From Bacteroidales bacterium (GTDB lineage: Bacteria > Bacteroidota > Bacteroidia > Bacteroidales > F082), in the NCBI GenBank assembly GCA_017632935.1, contig JAGBQJ010000040.1, positions 36,377-100,376 on the forward strand: 64,000 nt of DNA, in the 5' to 3' direction. The position numbers and the translations under genes are program-made. This document shows positions 57,201-64,000 of the stretch, piece after piece (within the stretch, counting starts at the first letter, position 1; each line of letters starts with the position of its first letter). Under the pieces are notes generated by a model that saw only the letters and a list, made by a program, of their open reading frames with translations, was not told the DNA's origin and searched no databases.

Positions 57201-57660
57201 GATGTACATTCCTACGGAAGCCGAACTTAAGGCAATGCCCTTTAATGATGTAACAAATACCAATGGAGAAGTCATTCAAACCGCTGCCAAAAACCGCGCT
57301 GCTTTCGAAGAGTTCATCCAAAACGACAAGTATCTGAGCACGCACCGCGGCCAGTATGCCGAACGTGGTGGCGCTATCGCCCCTTGGAGACACACCATCA
57401 ACTGCAAGTATGAGAGAACCTACAAGTTCAAGGGCGGCGAAAGCATCAGCTTCGGTGTCGATGTGAAGAACCTTGCCAACCTGCTCAACAGAAGCTGGGG
57501 TAATGTCCAAAGACTCTCCACCTCAAGCATCCTGAGAGTGAATGGTAAAGGTACCCAAGAATCTCCTTACACTTACCAATTCATGGATCCTACTTGGAAC
57601 GAATATGCCAGCACGCTTTCCACTTGGTCAGCTGCTTTGAACCTCCGTCTGAACTTCTAA
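54250..57660 (+). CDS. Oar-like TonB-dependent receptor
   Basis: An 1136-residue outer-membrane receptor. Signal peptide MKKLLTFFVAMIASISLMAQ is followed by a carboxypeptidase-regulatory-like domain (about 25-110, ISGKITDSNKVTLPGATIVA), a plug (about 115-240, including ITTLPTISRSLNDVLALTPQ and VDGAAFNNAFGIGG) and a long barrel ending AALNLRLNF. The NITPFDVRHSGFTGGAINAI stretch is typical of the Oar-like branch rather than SusC. No SusD partner follows, so a glycan utilisation role is not supported. The substrate is unknown. Confidence 0.9.
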   Translation: MKKLLTFFVAMIASISLMAQVTTSSISGKITDSNKVTLPGATIVATHTPSGSQYYAVADANGTYRLLNIRPGGPYTIEVRMVGFQTVKQEGVVATLGETKIINVRLQEEAVGLGEVAVVAEAISNGMDSDRAGATTAISNEQITTLPTISRSLNDVLALTPQAASTSNGLAIGGGNYRSSYVTVDGAAFNNAFGIGGNLPAGGSPISLDAIEAMTINITPFDVRHSGFTGGAINAITKSGTNNWHVSVYDYFSNDLLMGYRYGKKDKDGFYPDRLKLNKSLDNTAGFTVGGPIVKDKLFLFVNFEYQSDIDPGQTHIASANENWNAANHGQTNRPTVDDMEMISNYLQTKYGYNPGRYQNYSVSTPDLKLLARLDWNINDKNKFNIRYSLVKNKYSSSPSSSINPMPSAVYNRNDYGRTSDYAMYFESSRYFQEQNFSSVAAEWNHSFLSGRGNNMLRATYSHQYEPRSFVGDLFPTVDILKPLEDGTPAVYTSFGPDPFTYGNLRDVQTAVVTDEVSYLTGIHNFTLGGQFEWDRTKNGYMQGGAGYYVYNSWDDFVNGNTPRAFAITYGNNDNHEQVYPSFDYMQGSLYLQDEMTLSERFKLALGLRVEMPYYPSIAGYNTNNEFLNGWDQEVDITNDEGDVIGHETVHHSIADGEGNTMYGMSTADMPKARVNFSPRLGFNWDLTGERKYIVRGGSGLYTGRLPFVWIVSTVGNSNVMQNQFITQNQDIAFYQNVNDIIEHNSASLTTGDLPAPQSTTIMDKELRMPQTWKSSLAFDAELPGGIKATLEGIYSKDIKSVAVTKLGIVRTEKDIQLPGEPDARWNWTSEGIVNSLNKSVTPYLITNSENNGYYYSVTGQLSKDFKCGLNLMAAYTYSEGKNVIDGIGDQVTSAFTTNTFGINGSNAHELGYSSYVSPHRVLLNAGWTWATGQHTTEQIGLYYEGYNLCYVGDYSYARYSYTEFIQSGTYQNSVNGDQGAHSLMYIPTEAELKAMPFNDVTNTNGEVIQTAAKNRAAFEEFIQNDKYLSTHRGQYAERGGAIAPWRHTINCKYERTYKFKGGESISFGVDVKNLANLLNRSWGNVQRLSTSSILRVNGKGTQESPYTYQFMDPTWNEYASTLSTWSAALNLRLNF

Positions 57661-57680
57661 TCGAAGTTGTTTCGGAAAAC

Positions 57681-57709
57681 AAAAAAGCACCCTTCGGGGT
57701 GCTTTTTTT
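57681..57709 (+). terminator. Terminator after the TonB receptor
   Basis: Perfect stem AAAAAAGCACCC and GGGTGCTTTTTT with a TTCG tetraloop, 20 nt past the stop. Confidence 0.92.
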
Positions 57710-57723
57710 GTACTGTTGATGAC

Positions 57724-57763
57724 TGCAAAAAAGAAAAGCACCCCGAATCCGAGGTGCCTTTTT
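57724..57763 (-). terminator. Terminator after the DUF349 gene
   Basis: On the minus strand GCACC-T-CG / CG-G-GGTGC followed by TTTTCTTTTTT, 20 nt past the DUF349 stop. Its stem shares the GCACCCC word with the facing plus-strand terminator. Confidence 0.75.
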
Positions 57764-57784
57764 GTTGGCTTCATTGCTGAGGGA

Positions 57785-59770
57785 TCATTCTTCTGCGATC
57801 TTCAGCTTGTCTTCGAGGACCTTGAGGTCTTCTTTGGCCTTGTTGATCTTCTTCTCGTACTCGGCACGCATCAGCTCCGAGTTCTTGCTGTTGGAGAAGA
57901 AACCGATGTTGTTTTCCATTGCTGCGATTTCGTCACGGAGCTTCTGGATACGGGTCTGCAACTTATTGCCTTCCCTGCGTACGCGGTCGCCAGCATTCGG
58001 GTCGTCCTTCCAAGTCTCCATCATCTCGCGGAACTCGTTGGTCGAAGCCTCGTTCTGGTTTTTGCGCATCGTGTCGAAAAGACCGTCGATGAGCTCACGA
58101 TACTCCTTATTAATAGCATCCTTGTGCTTCATCGGCACGTAGCCGATCTCAATCCAACGCTTCTGGAACGCCTTGATGGCATCCATGTTCTCGTTGCGGT
58201 TGGGACCGATCTCGAAGGCCTTGATTTCCTCAAGCAAGGCTTTCTTGGCAGTCAGGTTGGCTTCCTCTTCGGTGCGGCGACCGCTGAAGTGCTCGTTCTT
58301 GCGGGTGAAGAACGTGTCGCATGCGGCACGGAAACGCTTCCAGATCTTGTCGGCATGACGCTTCGGCACGGGGCCGATGGTCTTCCACTCTTCCTGGAGC
58401 TTCTTCATCTGCTCGGTGGCATTCTTCCATTCGGTCGACTCCATCAAAGCCTCGGCTTCGATGCAGAGTTGGGTCTTGCGCTCGAGGTTCTCCGTTTGTC
58501 TGTCTTTCAAACCAGCGAAGAATTCCTTCTTCTTGGCGAAGAAAGCATCCATGGCGCCACGGAAACGCTGCCAGATTTCCTCGTTGTCTTTCTTGCTGGC
58601 GGGACCTATGGTCTTCCAAACACCAAAGATCTCGGAGAGTTCGGTCGACTTCTTCTGCCAGGCGTTGACGCTCGTGTAGTCCTCGGCAATCAGGGCCTCA
58701 GCCTTTTCGCACAAAGCCTTCTTGGCTTCGAGGTTGGCCATTTGTTCGCCTTCAATCTGGGCGTAATGCTCACGACGGATCTGGTTGATCTTGTCGGTAG
58801 CCGCCTTAAAGCGTTCCCAAATCTCGTCCTTCTTGTCCTGAGGCACGGGGCCTACTTCCTTCCAATCCTCATGTAGCTTCTGCAGCGACTTGAAGGCCTT
58901 AGTGATAGACTTCTCGTCAAGCAGCTCTTCAGCCTTCTCGCAGAGTTCGATTTTGGCGTCAAGGTTCTTCTTCATGTCAAGGTCACGGAGTTCGCGGCCG
59001 ATTCTAACTTTGTCAAAGAACTTCTCCACGAGGAAGTGGTAGTTGTTCCAAAGGTTGGAGTTTTCGGCGGCTGGCACAGGGCCGATCTCTTTCCAGCGGT
59101 CTTGCAGGCCGCGGAAGTCGTCGTAGGTCTTCTTCAGCGAGTCGTCGGAGGCAATGATTTCCTTCAGCTCATCGAGGATGGCTTGCTTCTTGGCCAGGTT
59201 TTCGACCTTTTGCTTTTCCATGTCCTCGTTTTGCTTGGCGCGGTTGGCCTTGAAAATGCCGAACGCGGCGTTGAAGCGTTGTTCGACAGGGTCTTCCACG
59301 TGTTGGAAACTCTCGGCCTCACCTCCGCCTTTGAGGAACTGGTCGAGCTCATTGTCCAGGTCTTCCTTGTTCAACTTATTGAAATGGAGACGGATAGCCG
59401 CAACCTTGTCCTTGATGTTTTGCACATCGGAGTCTTGCACGAGTTCCTCGAGCATCTCCACCAGTTGCAGTTTGTTGAGACCGTCCAGATCGGCATTGTC
59501 TTCAACCACTTCTTCCTCGTCAGGTTCGACGACGTCCACCATCTCGGGCATCACCTCGTCGGCTACGGGAGCCGGCTCGGCTATTGTTTCGGCCACGAGG
59601 GTGGCGACGTCGATTCTCACCTTACCAGGCAGGATGCTAGGCTGAATCAGTTTGACAATCTTCTTTTTTTCGTTACCGTCGATGGCTTTCTTAGGAGCCT
59701 TCGTCGTCGTTGCATTCTCAATACCTTCCTCGATGGCAGGGTTTTGAGTCATTTGTTCGTTGTTTTCCAT
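57785..59770 (-). CDS. DUF349-repeat protein
   Basis: A 661-residue, highly charged, helical protein from the ATG at 59770 (MENNEQMTQNPAIEEGIENA). After an acidic N-terminal region (about 1-100) there are five or so DUF349 repeats, each with a W..IGPV/A..........W..F......F core, for example EDWKEVGPVPQDKKDEIWER and EEWKTIGPVPKRHADKIWKR. The C-terminus is a coiled coil (EKKINKAKEDLKVLEDKLKI). DUF349 proteins are widespread in Bacteroidota and not well characterised. Cytoplasmic, monocistronic, with an intrinsic terminator. Confidence 0.87.
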   Translation of the reverse strand: MENNEQMTQNPAIEEGIENATTTKAPKKAIDGNEKKKIVKLIQPSILPGKVRIDVATLVAETIAEPAPVADEVMPEMVDVVEPDEEEVVEDNADLDGLNKLQLVEMLEELVQDSDVQNIKDKVAAIRLHFNKLNKEDLDNELDQFLKGGGEAESFQHVEDPVEQRFNAAFGIFKANRAKQNEDMEKQKVENLAKKQAILDELKEIIASDDSLKKTYDDFRGLQDRWKEIGPVPAAENSNLWNNYHFLVEKFFDKVRIGRELRDLDMKKNLDAKIELCEKAEELLDEKSITKAFKSLQKLHEDWKEVGPVPQDKKDEIWERFKAATDKINQIRREHYAQIEGEQMANLEAKKALCEKAEALIAEDYTSVNAWQKKSTELSEIFGVWKTIGPASKKDNEEIWQRFRGAMDAFFAKKKEFFAGLKDRQTENLERKTQLCIEAEALMESTEWKNATEQMKKLQEEWKTIGPVPKRHADKIWKRFRAACDTFFTRKNEHFSGRRTEEEANLTAKKALLEEIKAFEIGPNRNENMDAIKAFQKRWIEIGYVPMKHKDAINKEYRELIDGLFDTMRKNQNEASTNEFREMMETWKDDPNAGDRVRREGNKLQTRIQKLRDEIAAMENNIGFFSNSKNSELMRAEYEKKINKAKEDLKVLEDKLKIAEE

Positions 59771-59907
59771 TTCAATTCGTTTTACGACCAAGGAACGCCT
59801 TGATCCCATTATACAATAAAGCGTGCAAATATAGGAAAATTTTGGAAAGCCAATGTTTTTTTTCGTTATTTTTCGATTTTTGGCGAAGTGCAGAAATGAA
59901 GCGTTTG

Positions 59908-60744
59908 CTATGTCACTTTTATCTTTCCGCCCTGCCGCATCATGGCATCCCACCAACGGGCGGGCATGAGGGCATTGGCAATTCTACCGACGAAAGAGAA
60001 ACGTCCCTTGCAGTAACGCGCCCTCGGGCGACGGCTGTTGACGGCCTTACTGATGGCTTTAGTGACGACAGAGGGCTTCGAAAGCATATTGGTCTTGTAA
60101 AACCAGTCCATGTTGTCGGCCCATTGCACGCCCGTGGTCTCGTATGCCGTTCCCACCGAGGATTCCTTCAGATGCCGTGCCGCGATGATACCCCAGTCGG
60201 TCTTGATGGCTCCCGGCTCAATCATCACCACATCGATGCCAAAAGGTTTCATCTCCATGCGCAGGGCATCGCTAAAAGCTTCTACTGAGTATTTAGTCAC
60301 GTTGTACCAGCCGCCCATGTAAAACACCATCTTGCCTGCTATTGACGAAGTGTTGATGATGCGGCCACTTCCCTGTTGGCGCATCTGTGGCAGTACCAGT
60401 TGGGTGAGCCGTGCCAAGCCGAACACATTCACCTCCACCTGCCGACGCGCCTCCTCAAGCGGCACCGTCTCGATGGCGCCAAAGAAGCCATAACCAGCAT
60501 TGTTTATCAGCACATCTATCCTTCCTTCGGCTTGGATGACCTCATTAACGCCTTGTTGCATCGAAGCTTCATCAGTAACGTCCATCTTGAGAATCTGGAC
60601 ACCGTCGGCTTTCAAGGGCTCCATTAACTCTACCCTACGGGCGGCAGCATACACTTTATGGCCTTGACGAGCCAAAGTCTGGGCCGAATCGAATCCAATG
60701 CCGCTGCTGGCACCGGTAATCAGAATGACTTTGTCATGTTTCAT
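59908..60744 (-). CDS. Short-chain dehydrogenase/reductase
   Basis: A 278-residue classical SDR. The cofactor motif is TGASSGIGFDSAQ near the N-terminus, followed by NNAGYGFFGAIE, the catalytic Ser in INTSSIAGKM and YNVTK as the YxxxK pair. An Arg-Arg after the second strand (YAAARRVELM) suggests NADP(H) preference. It resembles the subgroup often annotated as oxidoreductase or 17-beta-HSD-like; the substrate is unknown. It is divergent from the thioesterase/exporter pair. Confidence 0.9.
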   Translation of the reverse strand: MKHDKVILITGASSGIGFDSAQTLARQGHKVYAAARRVELMEPLKADGVQILKMDVTDEASMQQGVNEVIQAEGRIDVLINNAGYGFFGAIETVPLEEARRQVEVNVFGLARLTQLVLPQMRQQGSGRIINTSSIAGKMVFYMGGWYNVTKYSVEAFSDALRMEMKPFGIDVVMIEPGAIKTDWGIIAARHLKESSVGTAYETTGVQWADNMDWFYKTNMLSKPSVVTKAISKAVNSRRPRARYCKGRFSFVGRIANALMPARWWDAMMRQGGKIKVT

Positions 60745-60839
60745 AATGACTGCAAAATTACAAATTCCGAATGGTTTCCAAAAAGATTCATGATTTTTCC
60801 GTAATTTTGCCGATTCTTTTTTAATAAGGTAAATCGCTA

Positions 60840-61244
60840 ATGAACACCTACCAACACGAAGTGAAATATTACGAATGCGACCGCATGGGCATCACGCATC
60901 ACTCCAACTACGTCCGTTTCATGGAAGAGGCGCGCGTCGATTGGCTCGACCAACTGGGCTGCGGATTCGACAAAATCGAGGCGGAAAACGTCTTCTCCCC
61001 TGTCGTCTCCGTTTCCTGCGAGTATAAAAGTCCAACCACGTTCAAAGACATTATCGACATCGAGGTGAAAATCAGCAAGATGAGTGAGATGAAGTTTGAG
61101 TTCGATTACACCATGCGCTCCAACGACAAGTTGGTCTGCCTCGGACACAGTGTTCATTGTTTTATCGAGAATGGTCGCCCCGTGGCCATCTCCAAGCGAC
61201 TGCCTGAACTCTACAATTCCTTAACAGCACTTCTTTCAAAATAA
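60840..61244 (+). CDS. Acyl-CoA thioesterase, YbgC-like
   Basis: A 134-residue 4HBT hotdog thioesterase. The active-site segment YYECDRMGITHHSNYVRFME carries the catalytic-type Asp and the HHSNY helix start, closer to YbgC than is the copy at 652-1050. It likely hydrolyses acyl-CoA or acyl-ACP. It is followed 11 nt later by the MMPL-family exporter, which suggests that the two handle the same acyl product. TAATTTTG lies at about 60800-60807. Confidence 0.9.
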   Translation: MNTYQHEVKYYECDRMGITHHSNYVRFMEEARVDWLDQLGCGFDKIEAENVFSPVVSVSCEYKSPTTFKDIIDIEVKISKMSEMKFEFDYTMRSNDKLVCLGHSVHCFIENGRPVAISKRLPELYNSLTALLSK

Positions 61245-61255
61245 CACAATCCCCG

Positions 61256-63727
61256 ATGCATAAAGTATTCGTCCCTCTATATCGTTACTTCCACAGCCAC
61301 AAGGTGTTGATGTACCTGATTATGGCTGTCACCGCCTTGGTTTTTCTTTTTTTTGGACTAAGACTGCACTTTGAAGAGGACATCTCGAAACTCCTACCCA
61401 CATCAGATGTCGAGAGCCAACTGGCCTTCAGCTCCATCCAACTCAAGGACAAAATATACATTCAGGTGACTTCTGCCGACGAGCCGTTGTCGACCGACGT
61501 GTTGGCTGAAAGGATAGAGGAATTCGTCAATTTACTTTACGAGAAGGACTCCACAAGCCATCTCATTGCCAATGTGTTATACAAACTGGAGCCTGAAACT
61601 GCCCTCAACGCGCTGGATTTCGTGCTTGGGCATATCCCCTCTTTCATCGACACCATAGCTTATCATGACTTTGAGAAAGCCCTTGACCCTGAGGCTATTG
61701 AAAAGCAAATGAAGGTCAACTACGAGCAAATGATGGCCGATGAGACGGGTGACGTCACACAAGCGATCATGTACGACCCGCTAAACCTCCGCGAGGCCGT
61801 ACTCGGCGACGTGCTGCAAAGCGCATCCGGCAATTTCAACCTCATTGACGGGCAACTCTTTTGTCCCGACAGCACCGTGGCATTGGCTTTCTTAGCCCCC
61901 GCTTTCCGCTCTCTCGACTCGAAGGCCGCCAACCAATTCTCCCAGATGCTCTCAACGGCTTGTGAGGAATTCGACGCCAGCCATCCTGATGTAATCGTCC
62001 ATGCCCACGGCGACCCGATCGGCAGCGTCTCCAACGCAGGCCGCATCCGTTCCGACCTTATCGTGACCGTCGGCATCTCCTTGGTGCTCATTCTGTTGCT
62101 TATCGGCTTGTGCTTCAAGAGTTTCCCCTTCATCTGGAAGCTCCTGTTGCCCATCCTTTACGGCACGGCATTCTCGCTGGCATGCATTTACTGGATCAGA
62201 GGCGAGATGTCGCTGATGGCCTTGGGATTGGGTGCGATTGTGTTGGGTGTGGCTATCAGTTACACTTTGCATGTTCTCATTCACCACTTCTTCGTGGGCG
62301 ACCCTGAGAAGCTGCTGAGAGACGAATCCACACCCGTGTTTCTGGGCTGCATCACCACGGTAGGCGCCTTCTGTAGCCTGCTGTTCACTGACAGCGACTT
62401 GCTCCGCGACTTCGGTATGTTTGCCTCCTTCGCTCTGTTGGGCAGCACATTGTTTGCCCTCATCTTCCTGCCCCATTTCCTGCCTTCCATCAAGGCCGAC
62501 AGCAACAGCAAAACCTTCCGCCGCATCTCGCGGATCAACAACCTGCCTTTTGACAAAAAGCCATGGATTCTTGTGCTATTGGCCATCATCGTGGTGGTAG
62601 GCATCATCTTCTCGCCCAAGGTGAAATTTGATAGCGACCTCCGCAACCTCGACTACAACTCGCCCGAGGAGACTGTGGCCGAAGGCTTTTTCAACGAGAA
62701 AAACAACGACGGCTTCTACCACCTCTATTTCGCCACCGTCTCGAAAGATGTCGACGAAGCCCTCGAAGCCGACAAGTCGCTCATGGTGATCTTAGATTCG
62801 TTGAAGAAACAAGATGTCGTCCACAGCTACACTGACATCATCCCCAAACTCTTTGTCACCCAAGCCGAACAAGAGCAACGCATTGCCGCCTGGAATGCAT
62901 TCTGGACAGAAGAGCGCAAAAACTACGCCGTCGCGGAAGTCGAAAAAGGCGCCAATGATTACGAAATCGACCCGACGATGTTTGACGATTTCAAAGACTT
63001 GTTGGAAACCGACTATGAGGCCGCTTCGCTGATGGAAAGCGGCGTGGTGCCCGACAACCTCTTGGGCAACTTCATCGAATGCAACGCCGACAGCCAGTAT
63101 ATGGTCTTCACAGACGTCTCGATGCGCTTCGACGAGAAGGACATCGCCACTGACGCGCTGGTCACCAATCCCAAGACCTTCGTCCTCGAGCCATTCTACT
63201 ACTGCAAGAGCATGGTGGAGGTCATCAACGACGACTTCAACATCGCCGTGTGGATTTCCTCGCTGTTCGTCCTGTTGATCTTGCTGGTCTCGTTCCGCAA
63301 CATCATCACCGCCCTGCTGTCGTTCATCCCGATGGTGCTCAGCTGGTTTATGGTGCAGGGATATATGGCCCTCATCGGATTGGAGTTCAACCTCATCAAC
63401 ATCATCATCTCCACCTTCATCTTTGGTGTAGGTGTCGACTACAGCATCTTCATCACCGAAGGCCTGCTCTCGCAGGCGCGAACAGGCAACCGCGACATAC
63501 TGACCTGGCACAAGGTGGCCATCTTCTTCTCGGCAGTCATCCTCGTCATCGTGGTGTCCTCCCTCCTCTTCGCCGTTCATCCGGCCATCCGCAGCATCGG
63601 TCTCAGCACCCTCATCGGTATGGCTTCCACCATCATGATCTCCTACGCTTTGCAGCCCTTCGCGTTCTGGCAGCTGATGAAGTGGCCCTGGTATCAGCGC
63701 AGCGTGATGAAGAAGAAAGCCGCTTAG
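61256..63727 (+). CDS. MMPL/RND-superfamily exporter
   Basis: An 823-residue membrane protein with two halves, each with one TM, a large periplasmic loop and about five more TMs. The first half has the MALGLGAIVLGVAISYTLHV segment and the second ISTFIFGVGVDYSIFITEGL, both typical of MMPL domains. RND-type lipid or hydrophobe exporters of this size are linked in Bacteroidota to envelope lipid or aryl-polyene export, but here only a thioesterase is adjacent. The substrate is unknown. Confidence 0.88.
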   Translation: MHKVFVPLYRYFHSHKVLMYLIMAVTALVFLFFGLRLHFEEDISKLLPTSDVESQLAFSSIQLKDKIYIQVTSADEPLSTDVLAERIEEFVNLLYEKDSTSHLIANVLYKLEPETALNALDFVLGHIPSFIDTIAYHDFEKALDPEAIEKQMKVNYEQMMADETGDVTQAIMYDPLNLREAVLGDVLQSASGNFNLIDGQLFCPDSTVALAFLAPAFRSLDSKAANQFSQMLSTACEEFDASHPDVIVHAHGDPIGSVSNAGRIRSDLIVTVGISLVLILLLIGLCFKSFPFIWKLLLPILYGTAFSLACIYWIRGEMSLMALGLGAIVLGVAISYTLHVLIHHFFVGDPEKLLRDESTPVFLGCITTVGAFCSLLFTDSDLLRDFGMFASFALLGSTLFALIFLPHFLPSIKADSNSKTFRRISRINNLPFDKKPWILVLLAIIVVVGIIFSPKVKFDSDLRNLDYNSPEETVAEGFFNEKNNDGFYHLYFATVSKDVDEALEADKSLMVILDSLKKQDVVHSYTDIIPKLFVTQAEQEQRIAAWNAFWTEERKNYAVAEVEKGANDYEIDPTMFDDFKDLLETDYEAASLMESGVVPDNLLGNFIECNADSQYMVFTDVSMRFDEKDIATDALVTNPKTFVLEPFYYCKSMVEVINDDFNIAVWISSLFVLLILLVSFRNIITALLSFIPMVLSWFMVQGYMALIGLEFNLINIIISTFIFGVGVDYSIFITEGLLSQARTGNRDILTWHKVAIFFSAVILVIVVSSLLFAVHPAIRSIGLSTLIGMASTIMISYALQPFAFWQLMKWPWYQRSVMKKKAA

Positions 63728-63884
63728 ATTAGTGGAGAGTAAGTGTCAGATGGGAGCCACATCGGACTTGGGTTGGAGTTAGGTTGGACTTGGGTTGGAG
63801 TTAGGTTGGACCTATATCAATGTTGTTTCAGTTTTCGGTCACGTTGCAGTCTGTTGCAGTCTGTTGATATACAACTTCATACGC

Positions 63885-63918
63885 AAAAAAGCCGACATTG
63901 CCGGCTGTAATTTTTTTT
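63885..63918 (+). terminator. Terminator-like hairpin after the MMPL exporter
   Basis: An A-run, then AGCCG (63890-63894) pairing with CGGCT (63902-63906) around a 7-nt loop, then a T-run at 63911-63918. The T-run overlaps the -33 box of the next promoter. Confidence 0.55.
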
Positions 63919-63946
63919 GCAGTTTCCAATTTTTTCCCTATTTTTG
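63916..63946 (+). promoter_or_regulatory. Consensus Bacteroidota promoter at right edge
   Basis: TTTG at 63916-63919, a 19-nt spacer and TATTTTTG at 63939-63946, leading to the ATG at 63979. Confidence 0.8.
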
Positions 63947-63978
63947 CCCCAAAATCTTGAATAAAAAACTTCAAAATC

Positions 63979-64000
63979 ATGAAAAAACTATTCACAATCC
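63979..64000 (+). CDS. Start of an exported protein, cut by window edge
   Basis: Only seven codons are visible (MKKLFTI). They follow a consensus promoter and look like the beginning of a signal peptide. The product cannot be told. Confidence 0.5.

Larger units (their letters stand above)
63728..63978. other. Intergenic region with tandem repeats
   Basis: It contains 2.1 copies of a 22-bp tandem repeat (GGACTTGGGTTGGAGTTAGG plus TT) at 63764-63810 and a 10-bp direct repeat GTTGCAGTCT at 63843-63862. A terminator-like hairpin and a consensus promoter follow. No gene is seen. Confidence 0.6.

Noticed and set aside
54250-57660. SusC-type glycan receptor starting a polysaccharide utilisation locus
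   Set aside because: No SusD, glycoside hydrolase or sigma/anti-sigma genes follow, and the sequence fits the Oar-like branch better.

Overview
The window is a 64 kb piece of a Bacteroidales-type (Bacteroidota) chromosome, probably from an uncultivated gut or rumen lineage. The support is direct. Promoter-like sites have the Bacteroidota form (TTTG, about 19 nt, TAnnTTTG). There are lipoproteins, two large TonB-dependent receptors with carboxypeptidase-regulatory N-termini, a C10 (streptopain/PrtT-like) protease ending in a type-IX-like tail, a long-form GAPDH, and a large Bacteroidota type II-C Cas9. I found no rRNA or tRNA gene.

Layout. 1-5.7 kb (minus): a truncated GH2 beta-galactosidase, a thioesterase, nadE, a nucleoside kinase with a ThrRS-like N-terminus, a TPR lipoprotein and recA. 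6-10.2 kb (minus): a MATE exporter, the NAD(P)HX repair enzyme, a HAD phosphatase and a small membrane protein. 10.3-16 kb (plus): tex, a C10 protease and an outer-membrane barrel. 16-19.5 kb: trmN6-rimM, an ArsP_2-type metal permease and a four-helix-bundle/zinc-ribbon protein. 19.5-22.4 kb: a TPP riboswitch leading a TonB receptor, i.e. thiamin-regulated uptake. 22.4-23.9 kb: preA. 23.9-32.2 kb: the CRISPR-Cas island. 32.2-41.1 kb (plus): an SGNH hydrolase/FecCD/ABC-ATPase operon, typA, an LEA-like lipoprotein, a membrane protein and gcvP. 41-50 kb: yidC, GAPDH, a cysteine desulfidase-like protein, threonine aldolase and a GlmM-like mutase. 49.5-53.9 kb (minus): a mutL-rhomboid-EEP phosphatase operon. 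54-64 kb: an Oar-like TonB receptor, a DUF349 protein, an SDR, and a thioesterase/MMPL exporter pair.

The most interesting region is the type II-C locus. On the minus strand cas9, a BRO-N/DinD-like gene, cas1 and cas2 form one unbroken, translationally overlapping operon (4, 8 and 4 bp overlaps). The DinD-like gene is not a standard adaptation or interference component. On the plus strand, divergent from cas9, there is a complete tracrRNA candidate: promoter, 23-nt anti-repeat and a terminator hairpin. The array (12 repeats of 48 nt, 11 spacers of exactly 30 nt) points back toward cas2, and every repeat contains TATCTTTG, a Bacteroidota -7 element. That suggests each spacer may be transcribed from its own repeat, as described for Neisseria II-C arrays. 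Array and cas operon converge on a strong bidirectional terminator. A 70-codon stub of a WYL-type regulator lies at the outer edge.

The intergenic regions hold several families of REP/MITE-like hairpin elements. Several otherwise different families share the 16-17 bp core GATTCGACGAAGTCAAT.
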